This document shows positions 35,256 to 44,757 of a stretch of 64,000 nt of DNA, one piece after another. The position numbers and the translations under genes were made by a program. The notes beneath the pieces are model-generated. The model made no database searches. It was not told the origin of the DNA and was given only the letters and a program-made list of their open reading frames with translations. Position 1 is the first letter of the stretch; each line of letters begins with the position of its first letter. The DNA is from Eubacteriaceae bacterium (GTDB lineage Bacteria > Bacillota > Clostridia > Lachnospirales > Lachnospiraceae): contig CAJSYQ010000001.1 in the NCBI GenBank assembly GCA_910574015.1, positions 1-64,000 of the forward strand, written 5' to 3'.

Positions 35256-36806
35256 TCAAGTAAAAATTTCCAACCCCTCCGATGCCAGTTCATCCTCCAG
35301 CAGCCGAAACAGATCGGTTCCATAGCTTGTATGACTTGGCTCTCCCGGCACCATTTTATATGTCCTCGTTCCGTCCTCCTGTCTCTCCGCTGTCAGGAAC
35401 AAGACACCTGGCAGATTCTCGTGATATAGTTCATGGGCCAGCTGGTACAGGTGTGTGACCATCATAGTTTTAATTCCTTTCTCATAAAAGGCACGAAGGA
35501 TCGCCCCGGCAATGCGGGTGCCCTCCTTTTCCGTCGTACTGGCGAAGGACTCATTCAAAAGAAAGAGACTGCCGGGTCCGGCTGCACAGATCATCCCGCT
35601 CATCCGTTTCAATTCCTCCTGCAGACGACCGCTGTCCATCTTTTCACTCTCCCGTCTCGTAAAATGGGTAAAGATATGACGATAGACCGGCGCAGAAAAA
35701 CGGGCCGCCGGAACTGGCATCCCGCACTGCATGAGCACCTGGGCGATCCCATAGCTTCTCAGAAAAGTGGATTTGCCGCCCTGATTCGCCCCTGTCACCA
35801 GGGTCAGGACATTATCCCTCATTGTAAGATCATTCCCCACCGGAATTGTCTGGAGGTATACCGCCATGGAGAGCTCAAACAGATTCTCAAACCTGGTATC
35901 CCCGGACCCTTCCGGACGCGGCTCCGGCATTGTCAACGGTATGCCGATCTCTTTCATCCGCTTCATAAACTGTATGACGCCAACATAAAAAGCCGTTTCC
36001 TCGATAAAATGCTCAAAAAAGGTAATCATCTCTCCTAAATAGAGACGGAACCGCTTCAGCATCTGCTCCATCGCCGTTTCCTTTAGATGCGCCACTTCCT
36101 CACGCAGTACAACATTAGAATGGATGGGGATCGTATTCTTCCTTACAAGCTTGTTGTAGAATTTCTGAATACCTCGAAGGGAAGACTGACCTCCCTGACG
36201 CTTCTCCGTGGTACAATAATTTATCTGCAGCCGGTCCATCTTCATACCTCCGCCGAACTGGACCGTACAACCAATCTCGCCACTGGAAATAAAAAATTCC
36301 ATTTCCTTTAGTTTTGTCCCGATCTCCTCCAGAGGCTGTTCCCTCATACGTGCCAGAAGATTTATCATCCCCTCCGACTGTAACCGGCCGTCATATTCCT
36401 CCAGCAGCTTTTTAAGGCCCGTCAGTTCCTCCTGCCCCCGGGCCAGAAAAGCCAGTGTCTCCAGAATCTCCCCTGTCTTTCTTGTGGAACGGCTGTAAAA
36501 CCGTTCCCTCTCTTCCTTATATTTCTGAAGGGCCTTCTCCTGACGCCGGGCACATTCGTACATCTCTTCCGTAAGACGGCTGAAATGATACAGCTCCTGA
36601 AGAACCTCCTGACGATACAAAATCTCTTCCGGCGACGTCAGCGGGATCAAAACAACCTTCCTGACTTTCTCGGAAATTAAAAAGTCATCCCTGGCCATTG
36701 TCCGAAAAAGAATGTCCAGATTAAAATCCTTGATCATATCCTGGCGGAAATCGTATCCCTTCCTGCCATCCGTAGAGGAATCCCGGTACAATAAACAGGC
36801 ATCCAT
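35256..36806 (-). CDS. MutS-family ATPase, second of a tandem pair
   Basis: 516 residues. No mismatch-recognition domain I is visible; the protein is a MutS core (lever/clamp helices) plus the ATPase domain V, with the P-loop TGANQGGKSTFLRSY (about residue 343) and the MSGMICAAGPGSLFLLNESFASTTEKEGTRI Walker B and ABC-signature region. TMMVTHLYQLAHEL is the H-loop. Its ATG overlaps the stop of the upstream paralogue (TAATG). The pair probably forms a heterodimer. Such short MutS relatives occur in Clostridia; their substrates are not known. Confidence 0.82.
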   Translation of the reverse strand: MDACLLYRDSSTDGRKGYDFRQDMIKDFNLDILFRTMARDDFLISEKVRKVVLIPLTSPEEILYRQEVLQELYHFSRLTEEMYECARRQEKALQKYKEERERFYSRSTRKTGEILETLAFLARGQEELTGLKKLLEEYDGRLQSEGMINLLARMREQPLEEIGTKLKEMEFFISSGEIGCTVQFGGGMKMDRLQINYCTTEKRQGGQSSLRGIQKFYNKLVRKNTIPIHSNVVLREEVAHLKETAMEQMLKRFRLYLGEMITFFEHFIEETAFYVGVIQFMKRMKEIGIPLTMPEPRPEGSGDTRFENLFELSMAVYLQTIPVGNDLTMRDNVLTLVTGANQGGKSTFLRSYGIAQVLMQCGMPVPAARFSAPVYRHIFTHFTRRESEKMDSGRLQEELKRMSGMICAAGPGSLFLLNESFASTTEKEGTRIAGAILRAFYEKGIKTMMVTHLYQLAHELYHENLPGVLFLTAERQEDGTRTYKMVPGEPSHTSYGTDLFRLLEDELASEGLEIFT

Positions 36807-38356
36807 TATTCCAACCTCCTCATCAGATCTTCATAGCGCAGTGAGAACTGTTCCACCAGGGAATCTGAGTACCCATATCCCTGTGCCTTCCCTGGCAGAA
36901 TGCGGTAAGTCCTCTTATTTTCCCCTCCTGGCTCTACCTGTGCCACCAGACTGACGATGGACTCCGTCTCTTCCGCCAATTCCTGTATATGGGTCACATA
37001 GATCCCGCAGCACTCCCTCATAAGAAAATACTGCATTACCTTCCTCCCCATGATCAGCGCATCATGGGTTGTGGCCGTAGTAAATAGTTCATTCAGCACG
37101 ATAAACTGCCGCTTTCTGTGTTGATGGAGCATAGGTGCCAGACGATCAATTTCATCTTTCAGCTTTCCGGAATTGGACTGAAGCTTTTCCTCCATCTCAA
37201 AATGGGTAGCAATGCCCTGAAACCATGGAAGCTGAAACGTGTCAGCATTCACATACAATCCCATCAGCGAAAGATATACCGCCTGTGCAACAGAACGGGC
37301 AAATGTGGTCTTGCCACCCTGGTTCGGCCCCGTAACTGCAAAAAAGGAAGGTCTTTCGGGATAAGAGAAATCATTGGGAACTATAGTGTAGTCCCTGCCC
37401 GCATGTTTCCACACAAGAGCCAGGTCATACACCCCTTCGCCGCAAAAACGGTGATCCCCGGACACCTGGGGCTCGTTTAGAAAATATCCTAGCTTTTCCG
37501 TATTTTTCTTAAATTCCAGAAAACTGATATAGAAAGGAACTTCCTCTTCAAATCTCAGTATCTTGTCGGAATAAAATTGGGGAAAGCTCTGATGAAATCC
37601 CCGGATCCCTTTTAATATATCCGGATTGCTCTTCCTCTGTATCTGGATCATTGTAAGTTCCAGATAAGAGGGCTCCAGAGTATTCGGAAAAATCCCCTGG
37701 ATATCATTCTCCTCTCCCGTATCAAGGGACAAAAGCTCCGCCAGCTCCTGCAGATAGTTCCGCTGCCATATTGATTCGCCACCCTGGTCTGCTGTCTCTT
37801 CTGTTATTTCCTCAATGGTTATATTTTCACCGTCTGCCACAAAATGAAAACGAATCTGCGAGAGACATCGCTCTGCCATCCTTAATGCCTCCTCAAATCC
37901 GTTCTGCCGCAGCTGCGCTATATGCTCTTCAAGATATTCCCTCAGTGACCGAATCCCCTCCGACGCAGGGTTACCGTCTTCCAATCCCTGCGCAAGGGAG
38001 AGCAGTCCCTTCCAATAGTAAGCAGCTGCCTCCAGATGACAGCCCGCCGCCTGTAACGCCTCCCCGCTCTCACCGGCCAGACCACTGGCCCGGCGGGATT
38101 TCTGCATATTCCGACAGAAGCCCCGGACACATTCATACAAAGCCGGCTGTGACAGATCCCTGAATACTTCATGCCGGTACCGGATCAGATCCCTTGTTGC
38201 GGGAAGTGTATAATAATGTGTCTGCACTGCGTATTCTTTCACAGACCGCTCCAGAATCCCCATCAGATAATCAAGACGAAGATCCTGAAAATAAGCCGGC
38301 TCGGACTTCTCAGCCTTCTGCCCGGTGCCGGCATATAATATACTTTCAAAAACCAT
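36806..38356 (-). CDS. MutS-family ATPase, first of a tandem pair
   Basis: About 516 residues, related to its downstream neighbour in the core and ATPase domains but only distantly similar. P-loop TGPNQGGKTTFARSVAQ (about residue 350), Walker B FIVLNELFTTATTHDA and H-loop IYVTHIQELAEE are present. The N-terminal (MVFESILYAG) lacks the mismatch-binding Phe-X-Glu motif of MutS1. Start at ATG 38356 preceded by GGGG; ATG 38368 is an alternative. The gene follows a soluble chemoreceptor-like gene by about 30 bases. Confidence 0.82.
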   Translation of the reverse strand: MVFESILYAGTGQKAEKSEPAYFQDLRLDYLMGILERSVKEYAVQTHYYTLPATRDLIRYRHEVFRDLSQPALYECVRGFCRNMQKSRRASGLAGESGEALQAAGCHLEAAAYYWKGLLSLAQGLEDGNPASEGIRSLREYLEEHIAQLRQNGFEEALRMAERCLSQIRFHFVADGENITIEEITEETADQGGESIWQRNYLQELAELLSLDTGEENDIQGIFPNTLEPSYLELTMIQIQRKSNPDILKGIRGFHQSFPQFYSDKILRFEEEVPFYISFLEFKKNTEKLGYFLNEPQVSGDHRFCGEGVYDLALVWKHAGRDYTIVPNDFSYPERPSFFAVTGPNQGGKTTFARSVAQAVYLSLMGLYVNADTFQLPWFQGIATHFEMEEKLQSNSGKLKDEIDRLAPMLHQHRKRQFIVLNELFTTATTHDALIMGRKVMQYFLMRECCGIYVTHIQELAEETESIVSLVAQVEPGGENKRTYRILPGKAQGYGYSDSLVEQFSLRYEDLMRRLE

Positions 38357-38391
38357 AGGAAACCCCATTCCGGGAACTAAAAATCATATGG

Positions 38392-39312
38392 TCAGGATGT
38401 GTAATCTTTGACCACAGGCGGAATCTGAGAGAGCATATTGTCAATATCCTCAAACATGGCGCTCTTTGTCGTTCCCATTTTACTTGCACGGTTGATATGC
38501 TGTATCACTTCTCTATAACCAGTCTTAACATTGTCAAAGAAACTGCACAGCTCCTGAAGTTCTGCTTTCGACTCATCGATCACCTGGGATATCTCTGCCT
38601 GTACCTGTGTCGCCCCGTCGGCAGCCTCTGTGATATCGTCAAACATCTCATACGTTTCATCTACCTTTGTCAGACTCTGTTCCAGCGCCTGGTGGGAGGT
38701 CTCTATACTTTCACTGAGTTCATCAGCCCCTCCCTCCACATCGCCAACGCTGACATCTACCGCTGCCACAAGCTCCTTGATTTCTTCGGAAAGATTTTTT
38801 ACCTCTTCGGCCACCACGGCAAAACCCTTACCCTGTTCTCCTGCCTTTGCCGCCTCAATGGATGCATTTAGCGAGAGAATGTTTGTCTGATCCGCAATGG
38901 TCTCTATCTTGCTCATACAATTTCTGATCTTCTTCAGAGACGACTGAAATGTATCGAAGGTGCTCTTCATCTCCCGGAAATATGTCTCTACCTGGATTGA
39001 GCTGTTTTTCAGTGCCTCTACCTCTCCCTGCGCCTGGATGACAGACTCAGAAATATTCTCTTTCACGGATGCAAACTGGCTGGAAACCGAATTAATGTTT
39101 GAAAAATTCTGTTCGAAGTTATCCAGGGTTTCCTTAAAGCTTTCTGAGTCATGGAGCACCCTGCCGAAGGACTGGCTGACCATACTGAGTTCATACAGCG
39201 ATTCCACTTCCCCCTGAACAAGTATATGATGGTAGTCTTTCAAGCTGTCGATTACATATAACACCGGATACAGGCTCTTCTCTTTTTGTTTGGATTTATC
39301 CCCAAATTTCAT
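38392..39312 (-). CDS. soluble methyl-accepting chemotaxis-type signalling protein
   Basis: 306 residues, almost wholly coiled coil and with no membrane helix. The signalling tip [20 protein letters not shown] / [16 protein letters not shown] lies at about residues 143-180. A short N-terminal segment ([16 protein letters not shown]) may be a docking region. It directly follows the FIST gene (15 bases), so the FIST protein is probably its sensor partner and the pair works as a split cytoplasmic receptor. AGGAGG lies six bases ahead of the ATG. Confidence 0.88.
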   Translation of the reverse strand: MKFGDKSKQKEKSLYPVLYVIDSLKDYHHILVQGEVESLYELSMVSQSFGRVLHDSESFKETLDNFEQNFSNINSVSSQFASVKENISESVIQAQGEVEALKNSSIQVETYFREMKSTFDTFQSSLKKIRNCMSKIETIADQTNILSLNASIEAAKAGEQGKGFAVVAEEVKNLSEEIKELVAAVDVSVGDVEGGADELSESIETSHQALEQSLTKVDETYEMFDDITEAADGATQVQAEISQVIDESKAELQELCSFFDNVKTGYREVIQHINRASKMGTTKSAMFEDIDNMLSQIPPVVKDYTS

Positions 39313-39327
39313 CTCTCTCTCCTCCTC

Positions 39328-40383
39328 TTACTCAAACACTGCACAGGTCATTGACTGATTTACAAACTGGTTGTTATAATGCTCCCCGTATCCCACCATA
39401 CCCACATGGCTGCCAAGGGTGCTCATTTCCTGCAGATATTCTCCCATATAATGGTTTTCTGTGAATAATAGATAGCGGAACAGGCAGTTTACTGAAAATA
39501 CTGCTGAAATTTTAGGAAAATCTCTCTTGATCGCCTGGATCGTTTCCCTCACTACCTCCTTATAGTCTGCCAGCTCAAGCATGATAAGTACATCGGAATC
39601 GTTTACCTGCCGGAAACATGTCAGGGCGTCCCCGCTGACCTCTTTTATTGAAATAATACAGGTCTCATCTCCATTGATCTTTCCAAAAGGATTTTTAAAT
39701 GTCTGTGTCTGTATGTCACTTTCAGAGATATGAAGGAGTTCCTGATAAACCTGCCGGGCAGGCATACCATTCAGTTTCCCCATAATGTAATTGGCCTTGT
39801 CTGTCTTAGAAGCGATAAAACGTCGATTTCCCATGGGACGGTAAATATTTTCCTTATAAGCCTTTACCCTGCCATGATTATTTTTCACCAGTGCATATGC
39901 CACTGCATCCTCATAGATCCTGCCATTGGCAGAAACCTTTCCCGCATCCCCCGTGCCTCCTATCAGAGAGATATTCCGGTGTTTTAAGGCACTGTAGACC
40001 GTTGTCAGCACACAGGCATCATTGCCGGAACAAAAATCGATACAGATGGTATTGTCACCAGAACTGTTTATTTTATGTATATCCTGCTCCAGCCTGTCAA
40101 TATATTTCACCGGCATGACAGATACCTCTTCCAGCACGTTTGCCGCAGCGCTGATCCCATCATAAAACGCCACAACACTGACTCCCTTTTCTACAATCTG
40201 TGTATCATAGCTCATTCCAATACAGCCAATACTTGGAACCCTGGGAAAGAGCTCCTCCAACTTTTTCACATGGGCCTCAAACTGATCGCCGTTGGATAAT
40301 AACATGATCAGCTGGGGATCCCTCAGTCCCCGCACTGCCTCCAGCAGATTTCCACTCTGACTCATACCAAAAAACTGTCTCAA
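39328..40383 (-). CDS. FIST-domain sensor protein
   Basis: 351 residues. FIST_N covers about residues 20-210 (PSIGCIGMSYD, SLIGGTGDAGKVSANGRIYED, AYALVKNNHG) and FIST_C about 215-335 (ETCIISIKEVSGDALTCFRQV, GYGEHYNNQFVNQSMTCAVFE). FIST domains are predicted ligand sensors, probably for amino acids, usually tied to signalling genes. Start appears to be TTG 40383 behind AGAGGA; ATG 40365 is the alternative. It lies 21 bases after rpe and 15 before a soluble receptor-type gene. Confidence 0.85.
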   Translation of the reverse strand: MRQFFGMSQSGNLLEAVRGLRDPQLIMLLSNGDQFEAHVKKLEELFPRVPSIGCIGMSYDTQIVEKGVSVVAFYDGISAAANVLEEVSVMPVKYIDRLEQDIHKINSSGDNTICIDFCSGNDACVLTTVYSALKHRNISLIGGTGDAGKVSANGRIYEDAVAYALVKNNHGRVKAYKENIYRPMGNRRFIASKTDKANYIMGKLNGMPARQVYQELLHISESDIQTQTFKNPFGKINGDETCIISIKEVSGDALTCFRQVNDSDVLIMLELADYKEVVRETIQAIKRDFPKISAVFSVNCLFRYLLFTENHYMGEYLQEMSTLGSHVGMVGYGEHYNNQFVNQSMTCAVFE

Positions 40384-40404
40384 AACGTTATCCTCTCTTC
40401 CTTA

Positions 40405-41064
40405 TCATTTATTGCCAAACTTCTCCTTGAAGTTCTTTACATTAGCAGTAATATCTCCTTGAAAAACCTTTGTCCCCACTACAAACACATTGGCGCCGGC
40501 CTCCATGATCTCACCCACATTGCCAAGATCCACACCACCGTCCACCTCTATATCCACTTTTAAATTTCTTTCACATATGATCCGGCGGAGCTCTCTGACT
40601 TTCGAAAAGGTACTTGTGATGATCTTTTGTCCGCCATATCCCGGATATACCGTCATAACAAGTACCATGGATATTTTATCCAGTACCGGAACAACCGTCT
40701 CGATTTTTGTATCCGGACTGATGGCGACCCCCGCCTTCTTCCCCAGATTCCTTATTGCATATACCGCACTTTCCACACTGCTGCACGCCTCAGCATGAAC
40801 CGTGATCCCATCGGCTCCGCTTGCGGCAAACCGTTCCAGATATTTCAGCGGTTCATTGATCATCAGATGAACATCCAAAAACATATCTGTGCATCCACGT
40901 ATCGCTTTTACTATGGGAAATCCGAATGATAGATTTGGTACAAACGCCCCATCCATTACATCAATATGAACATAATCCGCTCCGGCCCTCTCAATGGACC
41001 GGATCTCTTCCCCCAGGCGAGCTACATCTGCTGCCAGAATGGAGGGTGATAACTTATAGCTCAT
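40405..41064 (-). CDS. rpe: ribulose-phosphate 3-epimerase
   Basis: 219 residues, TIM barrel. LSPSILAADVARLGEEI, VHIDVMDGAFVPNLSFG (metal His and Asp), DVHLMI, VYPGYGGQ and EVDGGV are all classic. It interconverts ribulose-5-phosphate and xylulose-5-phosphate in the pentose-phosphate pathway. Start ATG 41064 follows GGAGG by eight bases and overlaps the rsgA stop (ATGA). The usual downstream thiN is absent; the FIST gene takes its place. Confidence 0.95.
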   Translation of the reverse strand: MSYKLSPSILAADVARLGEEIRSIERAGADYVHIDVMDGAFVPNLSFGFPIVKAIRGCTDMFLDVHLMINEPLKYLERFAASGADGITVHAEACSSVESAVYAIRNLGKKAGVAISPDTKIETVVPVLDKISMVLVMTVYPGYGGQKIITSTFSKVRELRRIICERNLKVDIEVDGGVDLGNVGEIMEAGANVFVVGTKVFQGDITANVKNFKEKFGNK

Positions 41065-41960
41065 TTTTTCGTCCTCCAATTTTTACTTCTCCCGCTCTCC
41101 GCCATCTCTTCAAACATCTGAACATAATTGTCATAGCGGCTGCGGCAGATCCTTCCCTTCTCCAGATTCTCCCTGACAGTGCACCCCGGTTCGTGAATAT
41201 GGGTACACCCGGAATAGCGGCATTGTCCCTGATAGGGAGTAAATTCCGCAAAATACTGATTCAGTTCTTCCTTCGGCACTTCGGGAAGCCGTAAAGAACT
41301 AAAGCCGGGAGTATCAAACAAAAATGTATGTCTCCCTATATGAAAAAGCTCAGAATGCCTTGTGGTATGTCTGCCCCGCCGAATCCTGCCGCTGATGGAA
41401 CCGGTTTCCAGCTCCGCCTGCGGATACAGCCGGTTTACCAGACTGGATTTCCCCACACCAGACGGACCGGCCAGTACCGTAGTCCTCCCCGCAAGACATT
41501 CTCTCACCTCTTCTATTCCTGATTCATTTTTGTTGCTTATGGTCAGTACCCGGCTGGCACATCCGGCGTACACTGCCCTCAGCCTGTCTTCCTCTTCCTC
41601 CGTCACAATATCCTGCTTACTGAGACAGATCACGGTATCTACTTTCTGCCATTTCATCATTACAAGAAAACGGTCAAGCAGATTCAGGTTCGGCATGGGA
41701 TCTGCCATGGCGAATACCACCATCGCCTGATCCACATTTGCCACCGCCGGACGGATCAGCTCATTCTTTCTTGGCAGGATCTTCTCCATATTGCCTAGCG
41801 CCTCTTCCCCATCCAGCACCTTTATTTCCACATCATCCCCAACTAAAGGTTTGATCCCCTCTCTGCGGAATCCCCCCTTTGCCTTACATTCATAGAGCCT
41901 TTCGTCTTCACACCAGACATAATAAAACCCTGCAATGCCCTTTATAATCTTCCCCTTCAT
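41061..41960 (-). CDS. rsgA: ribosome small-subunit GTPase RsgA
   Basis: 299 residues. OB-fold N-terminus; circularly permuted GTPase motifs in the order G4 (CLSKQD), G1 (GPSGVGKSSLVN), G3 (DTPG), and a zinc-binding end with Cys, Cys and His residues (CRYSGCTHIHEPGC). RsgA helps late 30S subunit maturation. ATG 41960 overlaps the prkC stop (TGATG). Confidence 0.95.
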   Translation of the reverse strand: MKGKIIKGIAGFYYVWCEDERLYECKAKGGFRREGIKPLVGDDVEIKVLDGEEALGNMEKILPRKNELIRPAVANVDQAMVVFAMADPMPNLNLLDRFLVMMKWQKVDTVICLSKQDIVTEEEEDRLRAVYAGCASRVLTISNKNESGIEEVRECLAGRTTVLAGPSGVGKSSLVNRLYPQAELETGSISGRIRRGRHTTRHSELFHIGRHTFLFDTPGFSSLRLPEVPKEELNQYFAEFTPYQGQCRYSGCTHIHEPGCTVRENLEKGRICRSRYDNYVQMFEEMAESGRSKNWRTKK

Positions 41961-44020
41961 CAATCTGCGACTTTCTTAAAGGTAGCATCATACTGATCCA
42001 CCTGCACATCATCCTTGTAAACCACTACATATCCGGAATTCCCGCTGGTCCCCTTCACACTTCCCAGGGTATATGGAAAATCACTGGGGGATAAACTGAC
42101 TTCCTTGATGGTCTTAGACTTGCCGTCCTGATTCAGTACAAATTTAAATGTGGCCGCCGGATCCGTCTGGTACTCAAACGGGCTGTCGATGGTGATGGGA
42201 TTGCTGTAGTACGAATATGTGGGCTGATCCCCCAAACTCAGCGTGATATCCACCTTTGTCCCCTTCTTCACCTCAGAGTCCTCTGGTTTACTCTGAATGC
42301 ACACGTGGCCTTTATCCACATTGGAGGAATATGCCTCCGATACCTTTCCTAATTCCAGCCCCGCATTTTTCAGCGCCTTCTGAGCCTCTTTCTGCGTCAT
42401 GCCGATCAGCGGAGGTACCTTCGCTGTCGTCTGCTCCGGTCCCTTACTGAGATGAAGCGTAATGGATGTTCCTGGAAGAACACTGGCGCCGCCCTTGGGA
42501 TCCGTATATACCACATACCCCTTCTCAATGGTATCACTGTATGTGGTGCTGCCAGTCTTTACGGTGAAGCCTGCGCTTTCCAGTGTAGAAACCGCATCCT
42601 CCTGCGTGTAATTTGTAACGCTTGGCACCTTCACCTTCTTGCGCCCTGAACTGATATATACTTCAATCTGTGTTCCCTTTTCCACCGTAGAGCCCTCCTC
42701 CGGGCTGGAACCGATCACTTTGCCGGAATCCACGGTATCGGATTCCTGTTCTGTAAATTTATACTGGAGATCCACTTTATCCAGTTCTGCTATCGCTTCA
42801 TCTTTCGTCATTTCCTTAATGGCCGGAACATTTGTCTTCCCCTCGTCGTCTGCCGCCGGTGTGGCAGTTGCCTCAGCCGTGGCCGCACCTCCGGCAGGAG
42901 TGGCTGTCGCCTCGGGAAGTGAGCCCTTAGAACCCCACAGTCCGAGAAGCTTGCCCACCATAACGATCACTACAATGCCTATAATAATCGCCACCACAAT
43001 ACTTCCGATGATCAGCGCCTTCTCCAGCTTGGGATCCACATCGCCGTCCGAGGAATCCTCATCCTCTTCCTCCTCCGGCTGCTGTCTTTCTTCTGCTGCA
43101 TTTTTTACGGAGGCCGCCTTCAGCCGGTCCACATCGCCGCTGGGGATAAATATAGTCTCCGCATTCTCATAGAGCGGCCGAATGATGCCATACTCTCCGG
43201 AGGGATCCTGTAAGAACATCTTCATATCGGCTATCAGATCTGCCGCTGTGGGATAACGCAGCTCTGTCTTCTTCTGCATACACTTGGCAACAATGTTACT
43301 GAGCCCGCGGGGAATCGTAGCGTCGATGGCCGCCAATGGAATCGCATCCTCCTGTATATGCGCCAGAGCCACTGCCACTGCGCTCTCGCCGGAGAAAGGC
43401 AGCGTCCCGCTGAGCATTTCATAAATTGTCACACCCAGAGAATAAATGTCACTCTTCTCATCACTAAAGCCGCCTCTCGCCTGTTCCGGAGAGATATAGT
43501 GGACAGAACCCATGGCACTGCCCGTGACCGTATTGGAGCTTGCCGCCTTGGCAATGCCAAAGTCGCTTACCTTGGCCGTGCCGTCTTTTGATATCAGTAT
43601 ATTCTGGGGCTTGATATCCCGATGGATGATATTATTGACATGCGCCGCTTCCAGACCGTTAGCAATCTGAAGACTGATACCCACGGCTTCCCGGACAGAG
43701 AGCTTGCCCTTTTTTTCAATATATGCTTTCAGGGTTATCCCGTCTACATATTCCATAACAATATAGTGCATGCCCTCATCTTCGCCGACATCATACACAC
43801 CAACGATATTGGGATGGGACATACTCGCTATGGATTGCGCTTCCTGACGGAACTTCGCCACAAATTTCTTATCCTCGCTATATTCATTTTTCAATACCTT
43901 AACCGCCACATAACGATTCAGGCGCTGATCCTGCGCCCGGTAAACGGTGGCCATGCCGCCCGTACCAATTTTCTCGATCACCTCATATCGGCTGCCAATA
44001 AGTTTTCCTATATTTATCAT
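41960..44020 (-). CDS. prkC: PASTA-domain Ser/Thr protein kinase PrkC
   Basis: 686 residues. Kinase domain (about 10-270): GTGGMATVYRA loop, AVKVLK lysine, HRDIKPQNIL and DFGIAK. A linker precedes the membrane helix (IIGSIVVAIIIGIVVIVMVG, about 340-362), then an Ala/Thr-rich extracellular stretch and three PASTA repeats (starting near VPAIKEMT, VPSVTNYT, VPPLIGMT), closed by a beta-rich tail. PASTA repeats bind peptidoglycan fragments, so the kinase links wall state to growth, division and germination. The gene sits 14 bases after its phosphatase. Confidence 0.95.
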   Translation of the reverse strand: MINIGKLIGSRYEVIEKIGTGGMATVYRAQDQRLNRYVAVKVLKNEYSEDKKFVAKFRQEAQSIASMSHPNIVGVYDVGEDEGMHYIVMEYVDGITLKAYIEKKGKLSVREAVGISLQIANGLEAAHVNNIIHRDIKPQNILISKDGTAKVSDFGIAKAASSNTVTGSAMGSVHYISPEQARGGFSDEKSDIYSLGVTIYEMLSGTLPFSGESAVAVALAHIQEDAIPLAAIDATIPRGLSNIVAKCMQKKTELRYPTAADLIADMKMFLQDPSGEYGIIRPLYENAETIFIPSGDVDRLKAASVKNAAEERQQPEEEEDEDSSDGDVDPKLEKALIIGSIVVAIIIGIVVIVMVGKLLGLWGSKGSLPEATATPAGGAATAEATATPAADDEGKTNVPAIKEMTKDEAIAELDKVDLQYKFTEQESDTVDSGKVIGSSPEEGSTVEKGTQIEVYISSGRKKVKVPSVTNYTQEDAVSTLESAGFTVKTGSTTYSDTIEKGYVVYTDPKGGASVLPGTSITLHLSKGPEQTTAKVPPLIGMTQKEAQKALKNAGLELGKVSEAYSSNVDKGHVCIQSKPEDSEVKKGTKVDITLSLGDQPTYSYYSNPITIDSPFEYQTDPAATFKFVLNQDGKSKTIKEVSLSPSDFPYTLGSVKGTSGNSGYVVVYKDDVQVDQYDATFKKVAD

Positions 44021-44034
44021 TTTTTCACTCCAAT

Positions 44035-44757
44035 CTATACTTCAATCAGGATCACGCTGATATTATCTCTTCCCCCGGCCTCGTTTGCCCGCCGGATCAA
44101 TTCCCGTCCTGCCTGTTCTATATATCCTCTGTGCTCCTGCAAAATCTTTCTGATCTGGTTATCCTCCAGCATATTATTTAAACCGTCGGAACATAATAAA
44201 AGCACGTCCCCTTCCCTGACCCCGATCTCAAAACAGTCAGGCCGGACACTGGTGTCCGTTCCCAAAGCACGCGTTATAATGTTCTTATTAGGATGCGTCC
44301 GCATCTCCTCTTTGTGTATCTCACCTGATTTTACCATTTCTTCCACGAGAGAATGGTCTACCGTGATCTGTCTCAGTTCATCCCTCATATGATAGAAACG
44401 GGAATCCCCGATATTCACGATCACCGCCGTATTTTCCTCCACCATGGCGGCTACCATGGTGGTACCCATACCGGATAATTCGGTATGTCTGCCAGATTCA
44501 TCATAAATCGCACGGTTGGCCGCGCTGATCGCCTCTTCAAAAGCACTGACTGGTGTCTTTTTATCTGTGTTACAGATACTTTCGGCCACAATATCAATAC
44601 ACATACGCGATGCTGTATCGCCGGCCCTGTGGCCACCCATACCGTCTGCAACAATAAACAGATTCGGGAAACTTCCGATCGCATTTTCTTCACACAGCAC
44701 ACAATCCTGGTTGCTTGAGCGTACACGTCCCATATCTGTTATAGAAAATGTATTCAC
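44035..44757 (-). CDS. stp: PP2C-type protein phosphatase Stp/PrpC
   Basis: 240 residues. The metal-binding PPM motifs RSSNQD, VADGMGGHRAGD, GTTMV, NIGDSRFY, LCSDGL and GGRDNIS are all present. It reverses PrkC phosphorylation. The start codon is GTG 44757, overlapping the rlmN stop (GTGA). Gene order rlmN-stp-prkC-rsgA-rpe is the common Firmicutes arrangement. Confidence 0.95.
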   Translation of the reverse strand: MNTFSITDMGRVRSSNQDCVLCEENAIGSFPNLFIVADGMGGHRAGDTASRMCIDIVAESICNTDKKTPVSAFEEAISAANRAIYDESGRHTELSGMGTTMVAAMVEENTAVIVNIGDSRFYHMRDELRQITVDHSLVEEMVKSGEIHKEEMRTHPNKNIITRALGTDTSVRPDCFEIGVREGDVLLLCSDGLNNMLEDNQIRKILQEHRGYIEQAGRELIRRANEAGGRDNISVILIEV

